Source: Verrucomicrobiota bacterium (GTDB taxonomy: Bacteria > Verrucomicrobiota > Verrucomicrobiia > Limisphaerales > PALSA-1396). From it: DNA of 64,000 nt. The notes under the pieces were generated by a model, which saw only the letters and a list, made by a program, of their open reading frames with translations, was not told the origin of the DNA and ran no database searches. Made by a program: the position numbers and the translations under genes. The stretch is taken from contig JACQFP010000061.1 in the NCBI GenBank assembly GCA_016200005.1, forward strand, positions 31,248-95,247, read 5' to 3'. How positions within the stretch are numbered: the first letter of the stretch is position 1; every line of letters begins with the position of its first letter. Below, piece by piece: positions 45,571 through 55,056 of the stretch.

Positions 45571-46290
45571 CTAGTTGCGTGGAAATTTCCCCGCCACCAC
45601 CGACACGAAATCTGCCAGATCCAGCGCCAGGCTGCGAATGTCTTGAACCTGGATGTCTTCGTCCTTCATGAACGCTCCGGTCATCCGCGCGCCGGCGGAA
45701 ACGCCGCTGCGACGGGCTTCAAATGTGAAGTGGGGTTTAGTTCCGTCGGTCATCCTGCCCTGGACGCGGAGGACCGGTTGGCCGCCGCCATAAAGCCCAA
45801 CAAAGTAACGCGCGGCACCACCACCCTTGGTGAACTCCGTTATGGTATTCTCCATTTTGAGCGTCTTCGCCCCTGGCTTGAGCGCGGATTCATCGGTCAC
45901 CACGTCGGCAAAGATTTTTCGTGACCTGATGAGAGTGGCCAGTTCCTCCACCAGCTTCGCTTTGGCCAGCTCATGCACTTTCACCTCCTCTTCGTTCTTC
46001 GCGTCGAATTTCGCTGTCGAAAGCGTCGGTGCAATGTAGAGCGTATCGTAGCCATTGAAGTCGAAACCTTCGGCGACCCAGCATTTTTCCATGTGCGGAT
46101 TCCGGTAACTCGTGCCGCCATCCGGTGCTGGCGAAGCGCGACCGATCTCCACGATCCTGCCGTCGTCCGCCCTGGCTTTGGTGGACGTGGCACCGCCTGT
46201 TGAGCTGTCGCCGGTGGAAGCGCAACCGGCTGCAAGCAGAGCCAGACAGGCAGTTGCTACTGAGGCGAGAATGATGGAGTAGGGTTTCAT
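45571..46290 (-). CDS. DUF4410-like lipoprotein
   Basis: This 239-residue protein has a lipoprotein signal (LALLAAGCAS) and then the DUF4410 pattern: FDFNGYDTLYIAPTLSTAKF, LVEELATLIRSRKIFADVVT, and the glycine-rich GGGAARYFVGLYGGGQPVLR. Members are predicted outer-membrane lipoproteins of unknown function. I start at MKPYSIIL (46290); the upstream ATG at 46338 adds residues before the signal. Confidence 0.75.
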   Translation of the reverse strand: MKPYSIILASVATACLALLAAGCASTGDSSTGGATSTKARADDGRIVEIGRASPAPDGGTSYRNPHMEKCWVAEGFDFNGYDTLYIAPTLSTAKFDAKNEEEVKVHELAKAKLVEELATLIRSRKIFADVVTDESALKPGAKTLKMENTITEFTKGGGAARYFVGLYGGGQPVLRVQGRMTDGTKPHFTFEARRSGVSAGARMTGAFMKDEDIQVQDIRSLALDLADFVSVVAGKFPRN

Positions 46291-46391
46291 AATTGGGTTG
46301 GTGGAATTGATTGTTTGTGTGAACGCAGTCTGCTTCACACACCGCCATGCGGCCAGCGAAAAATGAGGCTTGGTTCCCTACCGGCCAATGA

Positions 46392-47867
46392 TCACCACTC
46401 GCGCAAGCGATAAAACAATTGAGGCTGATTCGCAGCCGTATCGTGGAAATTGGAATCAGGAATGATCGGGCTGCATGGAAGATACGCACCATTCACATTC
46501 GCCGCCCGTTCGAGTTGGAACACGCGGCCTTTGCCTTCCCATTGCACCGTGAGGTTGCCTGTTTGAGGATCCTGATCGATGCCCAGCAAACGCGGCGCCG
46601 GAGCGGGCGGCGTGACATCGGTCACGACAAAAAGCGCGTCGAGACCAAAATCAGCGGCGTCCTCCAGCGGCCCAAACGCAGAGATCAGCTCCAGGTTGCC
46701 GAAGACGCGATAGCCCTGGTCGCTAAGCAAATCGCCGGGCAAAATCGGGCCAAGGTAAGCGTCCTGAAAACCATCCTCGGTCGAGAACCAAATCTCGCCG
46801 CTTGGCCACACATAAAGCGCGTCCAGTCCGCAATCCTGATTCGTCTGAGCCGGATGAAAACGGGAAAGCAGTTGTTGATGCGTCCGGTAAATTTCACCTT
46901 GATCGCTGAGGATGTCGCCGCGATACAGCTTTGTCCCATTCGTGCCGGAAACAACGCTGGTGGTGATGGAGAAAAGGATTTTGCCGTCGTCCATCATTTG
47001 CACGGCATCCAGTCCAACATCGGCATTGCTGGGGGACAGACCAAACGAAGACATCAACTGCTGGTTGCGTTTCACAATTCGTCCGCGATTGGAAAGCAGA
47101 TCGCCGTGGTGCAACGGGCCAAGCGTTTCGCTGAACACATCCTGGTTGATCGAGAAAAGAATTTCTCCGCCGGCGGCGAGATCCACCGCATCGAGAACCA
47201 CATCGGGCGCGACGGGCATGATGCCGAGGTATTGCGTCAGATCGTAGTTGCGTTTCACTATTCTTCCGGCGGACGAAATCAAATCACCGCCGCTGATGTG
47301 GTTGGTTGGACTCGACCATTTCCCCGCCGTGAAACCGCTGGCAGTCGAGAACCAGATTTCGCGCAACGGTGCCGCCACCAAATTCATTTCAAAGACCTGA
47401 GTGAACGTACCGTTGGTTTGCGTGAGGGTGACGTTCATCATCGGCCACGGACGGTCGATGGCCTGGAAACCGTTGGTGAAGTAGCACAGTTTGTTGGTGT
47501 AATCGTTGTCGATCTGGACTTGCAGTGTCATCTCTTGTTGGACCGCCACCTCACCGCCGATTTTATAGAAGCCGCAACCCGTCACGGTGTATTGCCAGCC
47601 GGAGTTCCCAGCCTTGAACGAAATGTCCCGCACTTCGTAGGTGCTGAACAAGGGATTTTGATCCACCAAAGCGAGGCTGAAAGTTCCGCGCATCGGCAGG
47701 AGAATTGTGGGCCGGCCGCACACCGGACAATCATCCACCAGATAACTTCCTTCCACCAATGTGTAAGCCCAGACCGCACTGTTCGTTGGCGTCGCCGCAT
47801 GACCCCGCAAACTCGCGGCGCCCAGGACCAAGAGCAGAGCGAAAAACAGATTCTTCCGAAAGTTCAT
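46392..47867 (-). CDS. Secreted protein with four internal repeats
   Basis: This protein of about 491 residues has a signal peptide (NLFFALLLVLGAASLRGHA). Residues about 170-430 hold four repeats of about 60 residues with the shared pattern (E/K)I.FS....F, HGDLLSNRGRIVKRN, and DVGLDAV. They could form propeller or solenoid blades. The N-terminal part has a CPVC pair (VDDCPVCGRPTILL). The C terminus (VQWEGKGRVFQLERAANVNG) resembles the beta-sandwich ending common in verrucomicrobial secreted proteins. Function unknown. I start at MNFRKNLF; the frame is open upstream but not hydrophobic in the right place. Confidence 0.7.
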   Translation of the reverse strand: MNFRKNLFFALLLVLGAASLRGHAATPTNSAVWAYTLVEGSYLVDDCPVCGRPTILLPMRGTFSLALVDQNPLFSTYEVRDISFKAGNSGWQYTVTGCGFYKIGGEVAVQQEMTLQVQIDNDYTNKLCYFTNGFQAIDRPWPMMNVTLTQTNGTFTQVFEMNLVAAPLREIWFSTASGFTAGKWSSPTNHISGGDLISSAGRIVKRNYDLTQYLGIMPVAPDVVLDAVDLAAGGEILFSINQDVFSETLGPLHHGDLLSNRGRIVKRNQQLMSSFGLSPSNADVGLDAVQMMDDGKILFSITTSVVSGTNGTKLYRGDILSDQGEIYRTHQQLLSRFHPAQTNQDCGLDALYVWPSGEIWFSTEDGFQDAYLGPILPGDLLSDQGYRVFGNLELISAFGPLEDAADFGLDALFVVTDVTPPAPAPRLLGIDQDPQTGNLTVQWEGKGRVFQLERAANVNGAYLPCSPIIPDSNFHDTAANQPQLFYRLREW

Positions 47868-48071
47868 GGTGCAACCCCAAGGCAATTTGAAACACGTCGC
47901 CTCAAAACTCAAACGTGGATTTTTGATTTTTTGGGACGGGCAAATTCGCCGAAACCGATTAAAACACGGCCTGCAAGTTACTTTATCCTCGATTTGCACA
48001 GGTTCTGCAGCTATGATGATTACAATTAAATCGCAGATGCGGATGCCACTGGTAATTTCGGTAATCAGCAG

Positions 48072-51000
48072 ATGACCCCTACGCTTCAAATGAATTCCAC
48101 CACCGGCAATTCTTTTGCAACCGCCAGTCGGCGGGTCGCCGTCATGCTGGTTGTCTGGTGTGCATTCCCGGCGATGATGGTTTCTGCTTGGGCCGATGCA
48201 TACGCTAAAATCGAAGCGTCATTCAACATCACGAATCTGCTGACTGATCCGTTCGATTACACGGTGACCGACGTGCGGGTGCAGATTGTCCAACCAGATT
48301 CGAGCACGCTCTCGCTGCCGGCGTTCTTCGACGGCGGGACGACCTGGCGCGTGCGGCATACGCCAATGCGGCCGGGCCTGTATCAAGTCACCAGCGTCAC
48401 GCTCAACGGGATGCCGCTGGCTGTCAACAATTTGCAGCCCGCTGCTTGGACCGTCGCGGATCGCGCCACCGGGCCGGGTTTCGTGCGAGTTGATTCCGGC
48501 GACACGAATCGGTTCATTACCAGCAATGGGCGTCGCTTTTTCCCGGTTGGACACAACGTGGCGTGGTGGACGAATAACACCCAGCTTGGCGGCATTATTT
48601 CGAAACTCGGCGCGTCGCGGGAGAATTGGTCGCGCATCTGGATGACGCATTTCTACGACAGCCTGAATCTGGAGTGGCCCAAGGTCGGCAGCCTCGGCCA
48701 ATACAGTCTGCCCGTGGCACAGAAGTGGGACGCCATTGTCGCTGCCGCCGAACAGGGCGGCGTCCATTTCCAGATGACGTTGCAACATCACGGCCAGTAT
48801 TCCACCACGGTCGATCCGAACTGGAATGACAATCCGTACAACACAATCAACGGCGGTTTTCTCTCGGACCCAAAACTTTTTTTCACCGACGCAACCGCCA
48901 GGTCGCTGACGAAAAGAAAACTGCGCTACATCGTGGCGCGCTGGGGATATTCGCCTGCCATCATGGCGTGGGAATTGTTCAATGAAGTTCAGTTCACCTC
49001 CGCCGGTCAAGCCGCGCAGTGGAGCAACATCGCCGTCTGGCATGATGAGATGGCTGCGTTTCTGCGCGTGCAGGACGCCTATCAGCATCTTGTCACGACG
49101 AGTTCGGATTTGTCTCAACTCATCTGGAACTCGATGGATTACTACCAATATCACAACTATGCATCCGATATCGTCACGTCGTCACGCGACGCGCAGGCAC
49201 CGCCGGGCGGTTCGCCGATCAAGCCCAATTTTGCCGGCGAGTGCGGGCCGTACTTTGCGGTCACCAATTCTCCGCGGCTCTGGGTTCAAGCGGCGTTGTG
49301 GCCTAGTCTCATGGCCGCCCCGGCTGGCGCCGCCTGTCCGTGGTGGTGGGACTACATTGACGCGCAGAATGATTATTCAATCTTTCGGTCTGCAAACGAC
49401 TTCGTTCGGCTGTCCGGGTTGGCCGATCAGAACAACCTGACCAAGTCCACGCCGACAGTTACGGGCGGGCCAATCACACCATTGGCATTCGCTCCCGGCG
49501 GCGGCTGGGGGACGAACAACGGGCCGGACATTTTCACCGTCGGCAATGGCGCGCCGGATGGCATCGGCGCCGCGCCCAGTTATCTCCAAGGTAATTTCCA
49601 TCGCGTGGCCTTCAAGATGACCAACGGGTACACGTTTCTGGTGAACTACCCAACCAACGGGACTTTCTCCGTCCAAATCACGCAGATCGCCGCGGCGGGC
49701 GCGGGTCTGCAAGTTTTCCTCGACGGTATCATCCAGACGAACATCTCCTTTCCGGCGACGGCCAGCGACGTTTCGACAAATTTCGTCGCGAGCATTTCGA
49801 TTTCCGCCGGGGCGCACTCGGTCAAAATTTACAATCCCGGACAGGATTGGGTTCTGTTGGGCAACCTCACGCTCAACCCGTACGTTCCCACCCTCGGCGC
49901 TTATGCAGTGGGCAACTCCGGTTTCAACGCGACATGGTTGTGGCATCGCACAAATCTTTTCAACCTCAGTGCGAGCAGCAGTATCACAGGCACCGTGGCC
50001 GTCGCGGGCTTGGCCCCCGGCAATTACGACGCGACTTGGTGGGACACCTTTTCCGGCGTGGCGATTTCCAATTTCAACTTCACCGTGGTGGGCACCAATG
50101 TCGTGACGCTGGCCACGCCGCCGGTTCTTCGCTCCGTCGCGCTCTTTGCAGGAACGCCGCCTCAAGCGGGCATCAACACGCCGGTACTGGCGCAAACGCT
50201 CGGCACCAATTCGCCGCCGCTCACCCTGCCGCTGATGATCACCAACACCGGCGGCTTGCCCCTCTCCTACTCACTCTCGGTGACCGGCTTCAACGCCATC
50301 GCCTATTCCTCGATCAACTCGACCGAGTCGGGTGGTCCGGTGTTCGCGTGGAAGGACATTTCGGCGATCGGTCGTGATCTGACGACCGACTTCACCGCGC
50401 TTACCGGCAAGAACGCCAAAGACGAAGGCATCGCCGGGCCAATCGATATCGGATTCGGCTTCCCGTTTTTCAGTGGTGCGCAATCGCCCGATGTTTTCAC
50501 GCAGCTTTACGTCTCGCCCAATGGCTTCATCACCTTCAATACGTTCAGCGGCGACACGTCCACGAACAAACCGCTGCCGAGCGTTCAGTCGCCGGCAAAC
50601 CTCATCGCGTTCTTCTGGGATGATCTCGATTTCACTTCGGGGGGTCGCGTCTATGTCGCCAGCAATGTCGTGGAGGGCGCGTTCACACTGCAGTTTCAGG
50701 ACGCGCGATTCAAAGGCAGCAGCGCGAGCGTCACCTGCCAGCTTATCCTCAAAAGCACTGGCGAAATCTTGATGCAGTACAAGTCACTGGGAGTTTCCAA
50801 CGCCTGCACGGTCGGAGTGCAATACGCCGCCGGCGATCAAGGTCTCCAAGTCGCTTACAACCAGAATTTCTTGCAAAACAATTTCGCTGTCCGGCTCCGG
50901 CCAACGCCGTGGTTGGATCTCGATGCGAACGCTGGACTTGTGCCCAGGGCAAGCGCGGACACTGTGAATCTATCCCTCGATGCTGCCGGCCTCACGTATG

Positions 51001-51479
51001 GGACTTACTCGGCCACGCTCCTCATCCAGACAGGAGATGCGACTCAACCGCTCCTGTCGCAGCCCGTGACGCTGAACGTCACGCCCATCGCCACGTGGCG
51101 GCAGTCGCATTTCGGCGCCGCGGACAATACCGGCAACGCGGCGGACACGGCCGACCCGGAGGGCGACGGCTTGATCAATATCGTGGAATACGCCTTCAAC
51201 TCCGACCCGCTGACGGCCTCCGCAACTCCGCTTTCCTTCGCGCTCATCAACGGGCATCTCACGGTAAGCTTCAGACGCACGCGGCCTGCGCCGGCGGACC
51301 TCAACTACATCTTTGAAGTCAGCGACGATCTGTCGTCTGGCATTTGGAACTCCGGCCCTGGCTACACGTCGCAGTCAGGCTTGGATAATCTGGATGGCAC
51401 CGAAACCGTGACTGTCAGCGACAACGCCACTGCGCCATCGCCGGCGGCCCACTTCCTGCGCATCCGGTTGAGCCATTGA
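48072..51479 (+). CDS. Large secreted glycoside-hydrolase-like protein (DUF5060 plus GH5-like barrel)
   Basis: This 1135-residue exported protein has, in order: a signal segment (VAVMLVVWCAFPAMMVSAWA); a DUF5060-like beta-sandwich domain (about 45-125); a (beta/alpha)8 barrel with the acid/base motif AIMAWELFNEVQFTS near residue 303 and a second Glu in NFAGECGPYF, the usual acid and nucleophile spacing of GH5-type enzymes; a beta-sandwich (about 460-650); and a nidogen/BACON-like region (PIDIGFGFPFFSGAQSPDVF, about 790-960) with an ending typical of verrucomicrobial secreted proteins. The polymer substrate is not identifiable. ATG at 48090 is an alternative start. Divergent from the repeat protein upstream. 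Confidence 0.8.
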   Translation: MTPTLQMNSTTGNSFATASRRVAVMLVVWCAFPAMMVSAWADAYAKIEASFNITNLLTDPFDYTVTDVRVQIVQPDSSTLSLPAFFDGGTTWRVRHTPMRPGLYQVTSVTLNGMPLAVNNLQPAAWTVADRATGPGFVRVDSGDTNRFITSNGRRFFPVGHNVAWWTNNTQLGGIISKLGASRENWSRIWMTHFYDSLNLEWPKVGSLGQYSLPVAQKWDAIVAAAEQGGVHFQMTLQHHGQYSTTVDPNWNDNPYNTINGGFLSDPKLFFTDATARSLTKRKLRYIVARWGYSPAIMAWELFNEVQFTSAGQAAQWSNIAVWHDEMAAFLRVQDAYQHLVTTSSDLSQLIWNSMDYYQYHNYASDIVTSSRDAQAPPGGSPIKPNFAGECGPYFAVTNSPRLWVQAALWPSLMAAPAGAACPWWWDYIDAQNDYSIFRSANDFVRLSGLADQNNLTKSTPTVTGGPITPLAFAPGGGWGTNNGPDIFTVGNGAPDGIGAAPSYLQGNFHRVAFKMTNGYTFLVNYPTNGTFSVQITQIAAAGAGLQVFLDGIIQTNISFPATASDVSTNFVASISISAGAHSVKIYNPGQDWVLLGNLTLNPYVPTLGAYAVGNSGFNATWLWHRTNLFNLSASSSITGTVAVAGLAPGNYDATWWDTFSGVAISNFNFTVVGTNVVTLATPPVLRSVALFAGTPPQAGINTPVLAQTLGTNSPPLTLPLMITNTGGLPLSYSLSVTGFNAIAYSSINSTESGGPVFAWKDISAIGRDLTTDFTALTGKNAKDEGIAGPIDIGFGFPFFSGAQSPDVFTQLYVSPNGFITFNTFSGDTSTNKPLPSVQSPANLIAFFWDDLDFTSGGRVYVASNVVEGAFTLQFQDARFKGSSASVTCQLILKSTGEILMQYKSLGVSNACTVGVQYAAGDQGLQVAYNQNFLQNNFAVRLRPTPWLDLDANAGLVPRASADTVNLSLDAAGLTYGTYSATLLIQTGDATQPLLSQPVTLNVTPIATWRQSHFGAADNTGNAADTADPEGDGLINIVEYAFNSDPLTASATPLSFALINGHLTVSFRRTRPAPADLNYIFEVSDDLSSGIWNSGPGYTSQSGLDNLDGTETVTVSDNATAPSPAAHFLRIRLSH

Positions 51480-51569
51480 AGGAGATCTTCAAGCGGAACC
51501 CGCCGAAAAACTTGCCATCAATCCAATGCGGGTGATAATTATGGTAGTGACCGCAATGCGCAGACTTGT

Positions 51570-52412
51570 ATGAAACCCGCCGGAAGCCACATCTCACCCA
51601 AACCTCGGGGTCGGGTCTGGATTTCTCGGATGTCGGCCCGCGGATTTACGCTTATTGAATTGCTGGTGGTCATCGCCATCATCGCGATTCTGGCGGCTTT
51701 GCTGCTGCCCGCCTTGTCCGTAGCCAAGCAGCGGGCCAAAGCCATCCAGTGTATCAGCAATCTCAAGCAGTTGACTCTGGCCGGCGTCATCTATGCCAAC
51801 GATTTCGGAAAGGCGTTGCCCTACGAAAGCGCCTCGAAAGATATCTGGCTGGCGCTGCTGATTGAAAATTACTCGCAGGTTCATGCGGTGCGCCTGTGTG
51901 CGGTCGCCACTGAAGTACGCGCCGGAACGTCGTGGTATGCGCGAGACATGAACGCGGCCTGGATCTGGCCTTCACAACTCCATCCCGGGACGAACTACAC
52001 CGGGAGTTATGGGTTGAACGGCTGGCTTTATTCCGATGTCGGCGCCTACAATGGCCCGCCGTACTTCGCAAATTTTTCGACCATACCCAAACCGGTGCAG
52101 ACACCGTTCTTTTTCGATGCGATCTGGGCGGATGCCTGGCCGGACTTTAACCAGGGCCCGGCGATCAACCTCACGCGCGGCGCGTTGGACCCCAACATGG
52201 GGCGGTTGACGATTGCGCGTCACGGCGTGCCCAAATCGGGTGTGCCCACCAAACTGACTGGCCGTGAAAAATTGCCGGGATCCATCAACATGTCGTTTGT
52301 GGAAGGCCACGTGCAACCGGTGAAGCTGGAAACGCTGTGGAACCTCAACTGGAATTCCACTTATTCCCCGCCACTGACCCGACCGCCGGCTACAGGTCAA
52401 CCACCGCCTTGA
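51570..52412 (+). CDS. Prepilin-type cleavage/methylation domain protein (DUF1559-like)
   Basis: This protein carries a type IV prepilin leader: [19 protein letters not shown], where processing would occur between Gly and Phe, followed by a long hydrophobic helix. The rest is a pseudopilin-like globular part ([20 protein letters not shown]) ending in [18 protein letters not shown], a version of the H-x9-DG ending common in these bacteria. Verrucomicrobia and Planctomycetes encode many such proteins; their surface role is not settled. ATG at 51630 would give a shorter, more typical leader. Confidence 0.85.
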   Translation: MKPAGSHISPKPRGRVWISRMSARGFTLIELLVVIAIIAILAALLLPALSVAKQRAKAIQCISNLKQLTLAGVIYANDFGKALPYESASKDIWLALLIENYSQVHAVRLCAVATEVRAGTSWYARDMNAAWIWPSQLHPGTNYTGSYGLNGWLYSDVGAYNGPPYFANFSTIPKPVQTPFFFDAIWADAWPDFNQGPAINLTRGALDPNMGRLTIARHGVPKSGVPTKLTGREKLPGSINMSFVEGHVQPVKLETLWNLNWNSTYSPPLTRPPATGQPPP

Positions 52413-52434
52413 ATCCTGCGCTGTTGCCCGAGTC

Positions 52435-53943
52435 TCACGGGTTTTCCAGCCGGAAAAATGTGGCGCTGTTTGTGGGTGTAGTAATCAGCACCACCTTGTT
52501 GGTGCCCACCGTATTGATCGTCAAGCCCGCCGCCGGCCAGCTTGTCGCCGCGGCTAGCCGGTTGGTCGCATGCAGCGTGTAGGGGACGTTCGGAGGTTGT
52601 GACCAGACGATTTTGGCCAGCGTATTCGTCGGGATGAGCAAAACGCCGGTGGGATCCTGGGCCACGCCCTTGTACCACTTGTTCAAGAGATTAAAATGTT
52701 CATCCAACAATGTCGTGGCACCGGACACTGAAGCGGCGGAGAAGGTTGCCGATTGTCCGACATTCACATCGTTGTTGGGGACGATGCCGAGGTAAACGTA
52801 AGTGTAGCTGTTGAAATTGGCCAGCACGTCATCGCCAAACACCGCGTTCGTCGTTCCTGACGGGCCGAACATGGTGATGTTGGTGCCCGCTACGGTGATG
52901 CCCCAGGTGCCGAGTGGTGAGGGTCCGCTGAGGCGCGCCAACAAGGGGCCGGAAAAAATGCTCACGTGGTCGGCATTGACCTTGTAATACAATTCCTCGT
53001 CATAATGGCCGCCCACATCGTAAAGCCGCAGATAGACGACGTTGGTTTCATTGTAATCCGCGAACGGGCCAGGAGCCAGATGATTGCCCACCAGCATGAG
53101 GCGCGCTTCAAAGCCATTGGTTGGCGCGGCAGGGAAGTTGGTGATCGTAAAGGAGTAAGTGACCGCGCCGTTGCTCGGATTGATCCACGAGTAATTGCCC
53201 GTACCCGTGCGGATGTCCTGGCGCTGGTAGGTTTCCCCGACGACCGACGCAGTGATGTTGAGGCCGTGTATCGTGCGCGTCATGGTCATCGTCGGGGGTG
53301 GAGAGGTGCTCGTGGAGAAGGTCGTGTAGTACAAGTTGTCAATCCAGAGGGTTACCGGTCCGTCGATGTTTTGGCTGGGGCCGCCGTAAAGTTGAAAGTC
53401 GATATGGTGTGCGTTTGTGTCGTCCTGATTGAAAGTGATCGGCGCATCAAAATGGCGCCAGCCGTTTTCGTCCACCTGATAATTCGCCCCGATGTTGTCA
53501 CCTATTGTGGGTCGCCAGTCCCAGCCTCCGTTGGCACGAAAGGCCACAGCAAAATAGCCATTGAGTCCAAATGCGTCGGTGGCCGATCCAGAATCCACCT
53601 TGACGTCCAGATGCATTGAATCCAAGTCGAGTAAGTTGGTGATCGGTGCGCTCAGGGCGATGATGTAGGCCCCCTTGTTGTCCCCTAAATAATTCGTACT
53701 GAAGCCGAACGTAACCTTCATCGCGCCGGATAACGCATTCGTGTTGCCGTCCATCGTCGGATCAAACGAATTGGTGTGAGTCACACTACCAAAATCGAAT
53801 GTCCACGAGTCAACTTCGCTGGCGCTGTCGAATTTGCTGATGAAATTCGTGTCGGCATAAGCGGGATTGGAGGCGAGGCACCAAATCAAGCCGGATAAAA
53901 CGGCGGCCAAGGTTGGAAAGCGATTTACGATAAAGGTTTTCAT
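52435..53943 (-). CDS. Secreted beta-sandwich protein, paralogous to the PEP-CTERM neighbour
   Basis: This 502-residue protein has a signal peptide (LAAVLSGLIWCLASNPAYA). Residues about 30-215 form a jelly-roll-like domain with SEVDSWTFDFGSVTHTNSFD, AMKVTFGFSTN and QLYGGPSQNIDGPVTLWIDN. The next protein shares this domain almost block for block. A second domain (about 225-420) looks like another lectin- or LamG-type sandwich. Carbohydrate binding is a reasonable guess. It has no PEP-CTERM tail; it ends RLENP. Confidence 0.7.
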   Translation of the reverse strand: MKTFIVNRFPTLAAVLSGLIWCLASNPAYADTNFISKFDSASEVDSWTFDFGSVTHTNSFDPTMDGNTNALSGAMKVTFGFSTNYLGDNKGAYIIALSAPITNLLDLDSMHLDVKVDSGSATDAFGLNGYFAVAFRANGGWDWRPTIGDNIGANYQVDENGWRHFDAPITFNQDDTNAHHIDFQLYGGPSQNIDGPVTLWIDNLYYTTFSTSTSPPPTMTMTRTIHGLNITASVVGETYQRQDIRTGTGNYSWINPSNGAVTYSFTITNFPAAPTNGFEARLMLVGNHLAPGPFADYNETNVVYLRLYDVGGHYDEELYYKVNADHVSIFSGPLLARLSGPSPLGTWGITVAGTNITMFGPSGTTNAVFGDDVLANFNSYTYVYLGIVPNNDVNVGQSATFSAASVSGATTLLDEHFNLLNKWYKGVAQDPTGVLLIPTNTLAKIVWSQPPNVPYTLHATNRLAAATSWPAAGLTINTVGTNKVVLITTPTNSATFFRLENP

Positions 53944-54071
53944 AAGTGTGATAATTTAGGCGTCCTCCAAGCGGTTCGCAACTGCTTGCATTGCGATGCA
54001 ATCCTTCCCCTGCGCGGCAGTTTGGTTCTGCCGCACAAGGCACGTCGCGGAAGACAAGCTACTGAGTTTGC

Positions 54072-54755
54072 TTATTGCCTGCGGTTGCGCCAGATGAGGA
54101 GAGCAAGCCCGCCCAACGCCGCCAAGGCCAAGGTGGAAGGCTCGGGCACGGGCGTGAAGATCACGTTGTCGAACCAGAGGGTCACCGTCCCGTCGATGTT
54201 TTGCGATGGGCCGCCGTAAAGCTGCCACGTCAGGGCGCGGATGGCATCGTAGGGCGCGGTCAGCGGAGCGTTGATATGCACCCAGCCGTTGGCGCTGCTC
54301 AGATTTTGGTCGGTGTTCGCCTGATCCACATAATTGTAACTGTCCGTGTTCCGGAGGGCGATGGCGAAGAAGCCGTTGTTGCCAAAGGCATCGAGCGCAG
54401 AAGAAGGATCCACCTTTACGTCGAACTGCAGGGTGGCGAAATTGGCGCCATTCACTCCGGGAAAGAATGCGTCGCGCGTATAAGCCGCCTTGTTGTTGCC
54501 GCTCAAGGCCGAACTAAATCCCAGAACGACTTTCATCGACCCGGACGCCGGATTACTGTTGCCATCCACAGTTGCATCAAACGATTCGCTGTGGGTTACG
54601 CCGCCGAAGTCAAACCGCCATTGGCTGATTTCGCTGGAGTTGTCGAATTGGTTAATGATCGTGCTTTGGGCCCTGACAAGAACTGCCGGCAGGGCGAGCA
54701 ATGACATAGCCAGAACCACCGGGTTGAAGAGTAGGTTTGCTTTGTGGATTTTCAT
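54072..54755 (-). CDS. PEP-CTERM sorted secreted protein
   Basis: This 227-residue protein has a signal peptide (VVLAMSLLALPAVLVRAQ). Its body repeats the domain of the neighbour (SEISQWRFDFGGVTHSESFD, QLYGGPSQNIDGTVTLWFDN), and the C terminus is a PEP-CTERM signal: VPEPSTLALAALGGLALLIW followed by RNRRQ. Such tails are recognised by exosortase, which attaches or releases the protein at the surface. No exosortase gene is in this window. I start at MKIHKANLL. It precedes the neighbour on the same strand, and the two look like a duplication with different C-terminal fates. Confidence 0.88.
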   Translation of the reverse strand: MKIHKANLLFNPVVLAMSLLALPAVLVRAQSTIINQFDNSSEISQWRFDFGGVTHSESFDATVDGNSNPASGSMKVVLGFSSALSGNNKAAYTRDAFFPGVNGANFATLQFDVKVDPSSALDAFGNNGFFAIALRNTDSYNYVDQANTDQNLSSANGWVHINAPLTAPYDAIRALTWQLYGGPSQNIDGTVTLWFDNVIFTPVPEPSTLALAALGGLALLIWRNRRQ

Positions 54756-55056
54756 GAGGATGCCTTTCTGGGTTGGGTTTGTGTTTAGGGATTTACGCCA
54801 ACCACCCGGATACAAAACGAATGCGCCGCTCCTGGTAGTTGCCGCGGATGAGAAATACTTCCAAGAAGTGAACAGTAATAGCTCGGACGAGCAGTTTTCA
54901 TAAACGAACTTTGACTGGACTAGTGGCGAAATCGTATATCTTAAAAAACTTGTTTGGCAAGAACAATTCTTGCCCCTCAAAAAAACGCCAAAACCGGGGT
55001 GTGAATCACCCCGCCTTGCTCAATCACGGTGGTAAAGCTACGCTCCAGCCCACTGA

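Noticed and set aside
46419..48029. 536-residue open frame opposite the four-repeat secreted protein
   Set aside because: The minus-strand frame has a signal peptide and internal protein repeats; the plus frame has neither.
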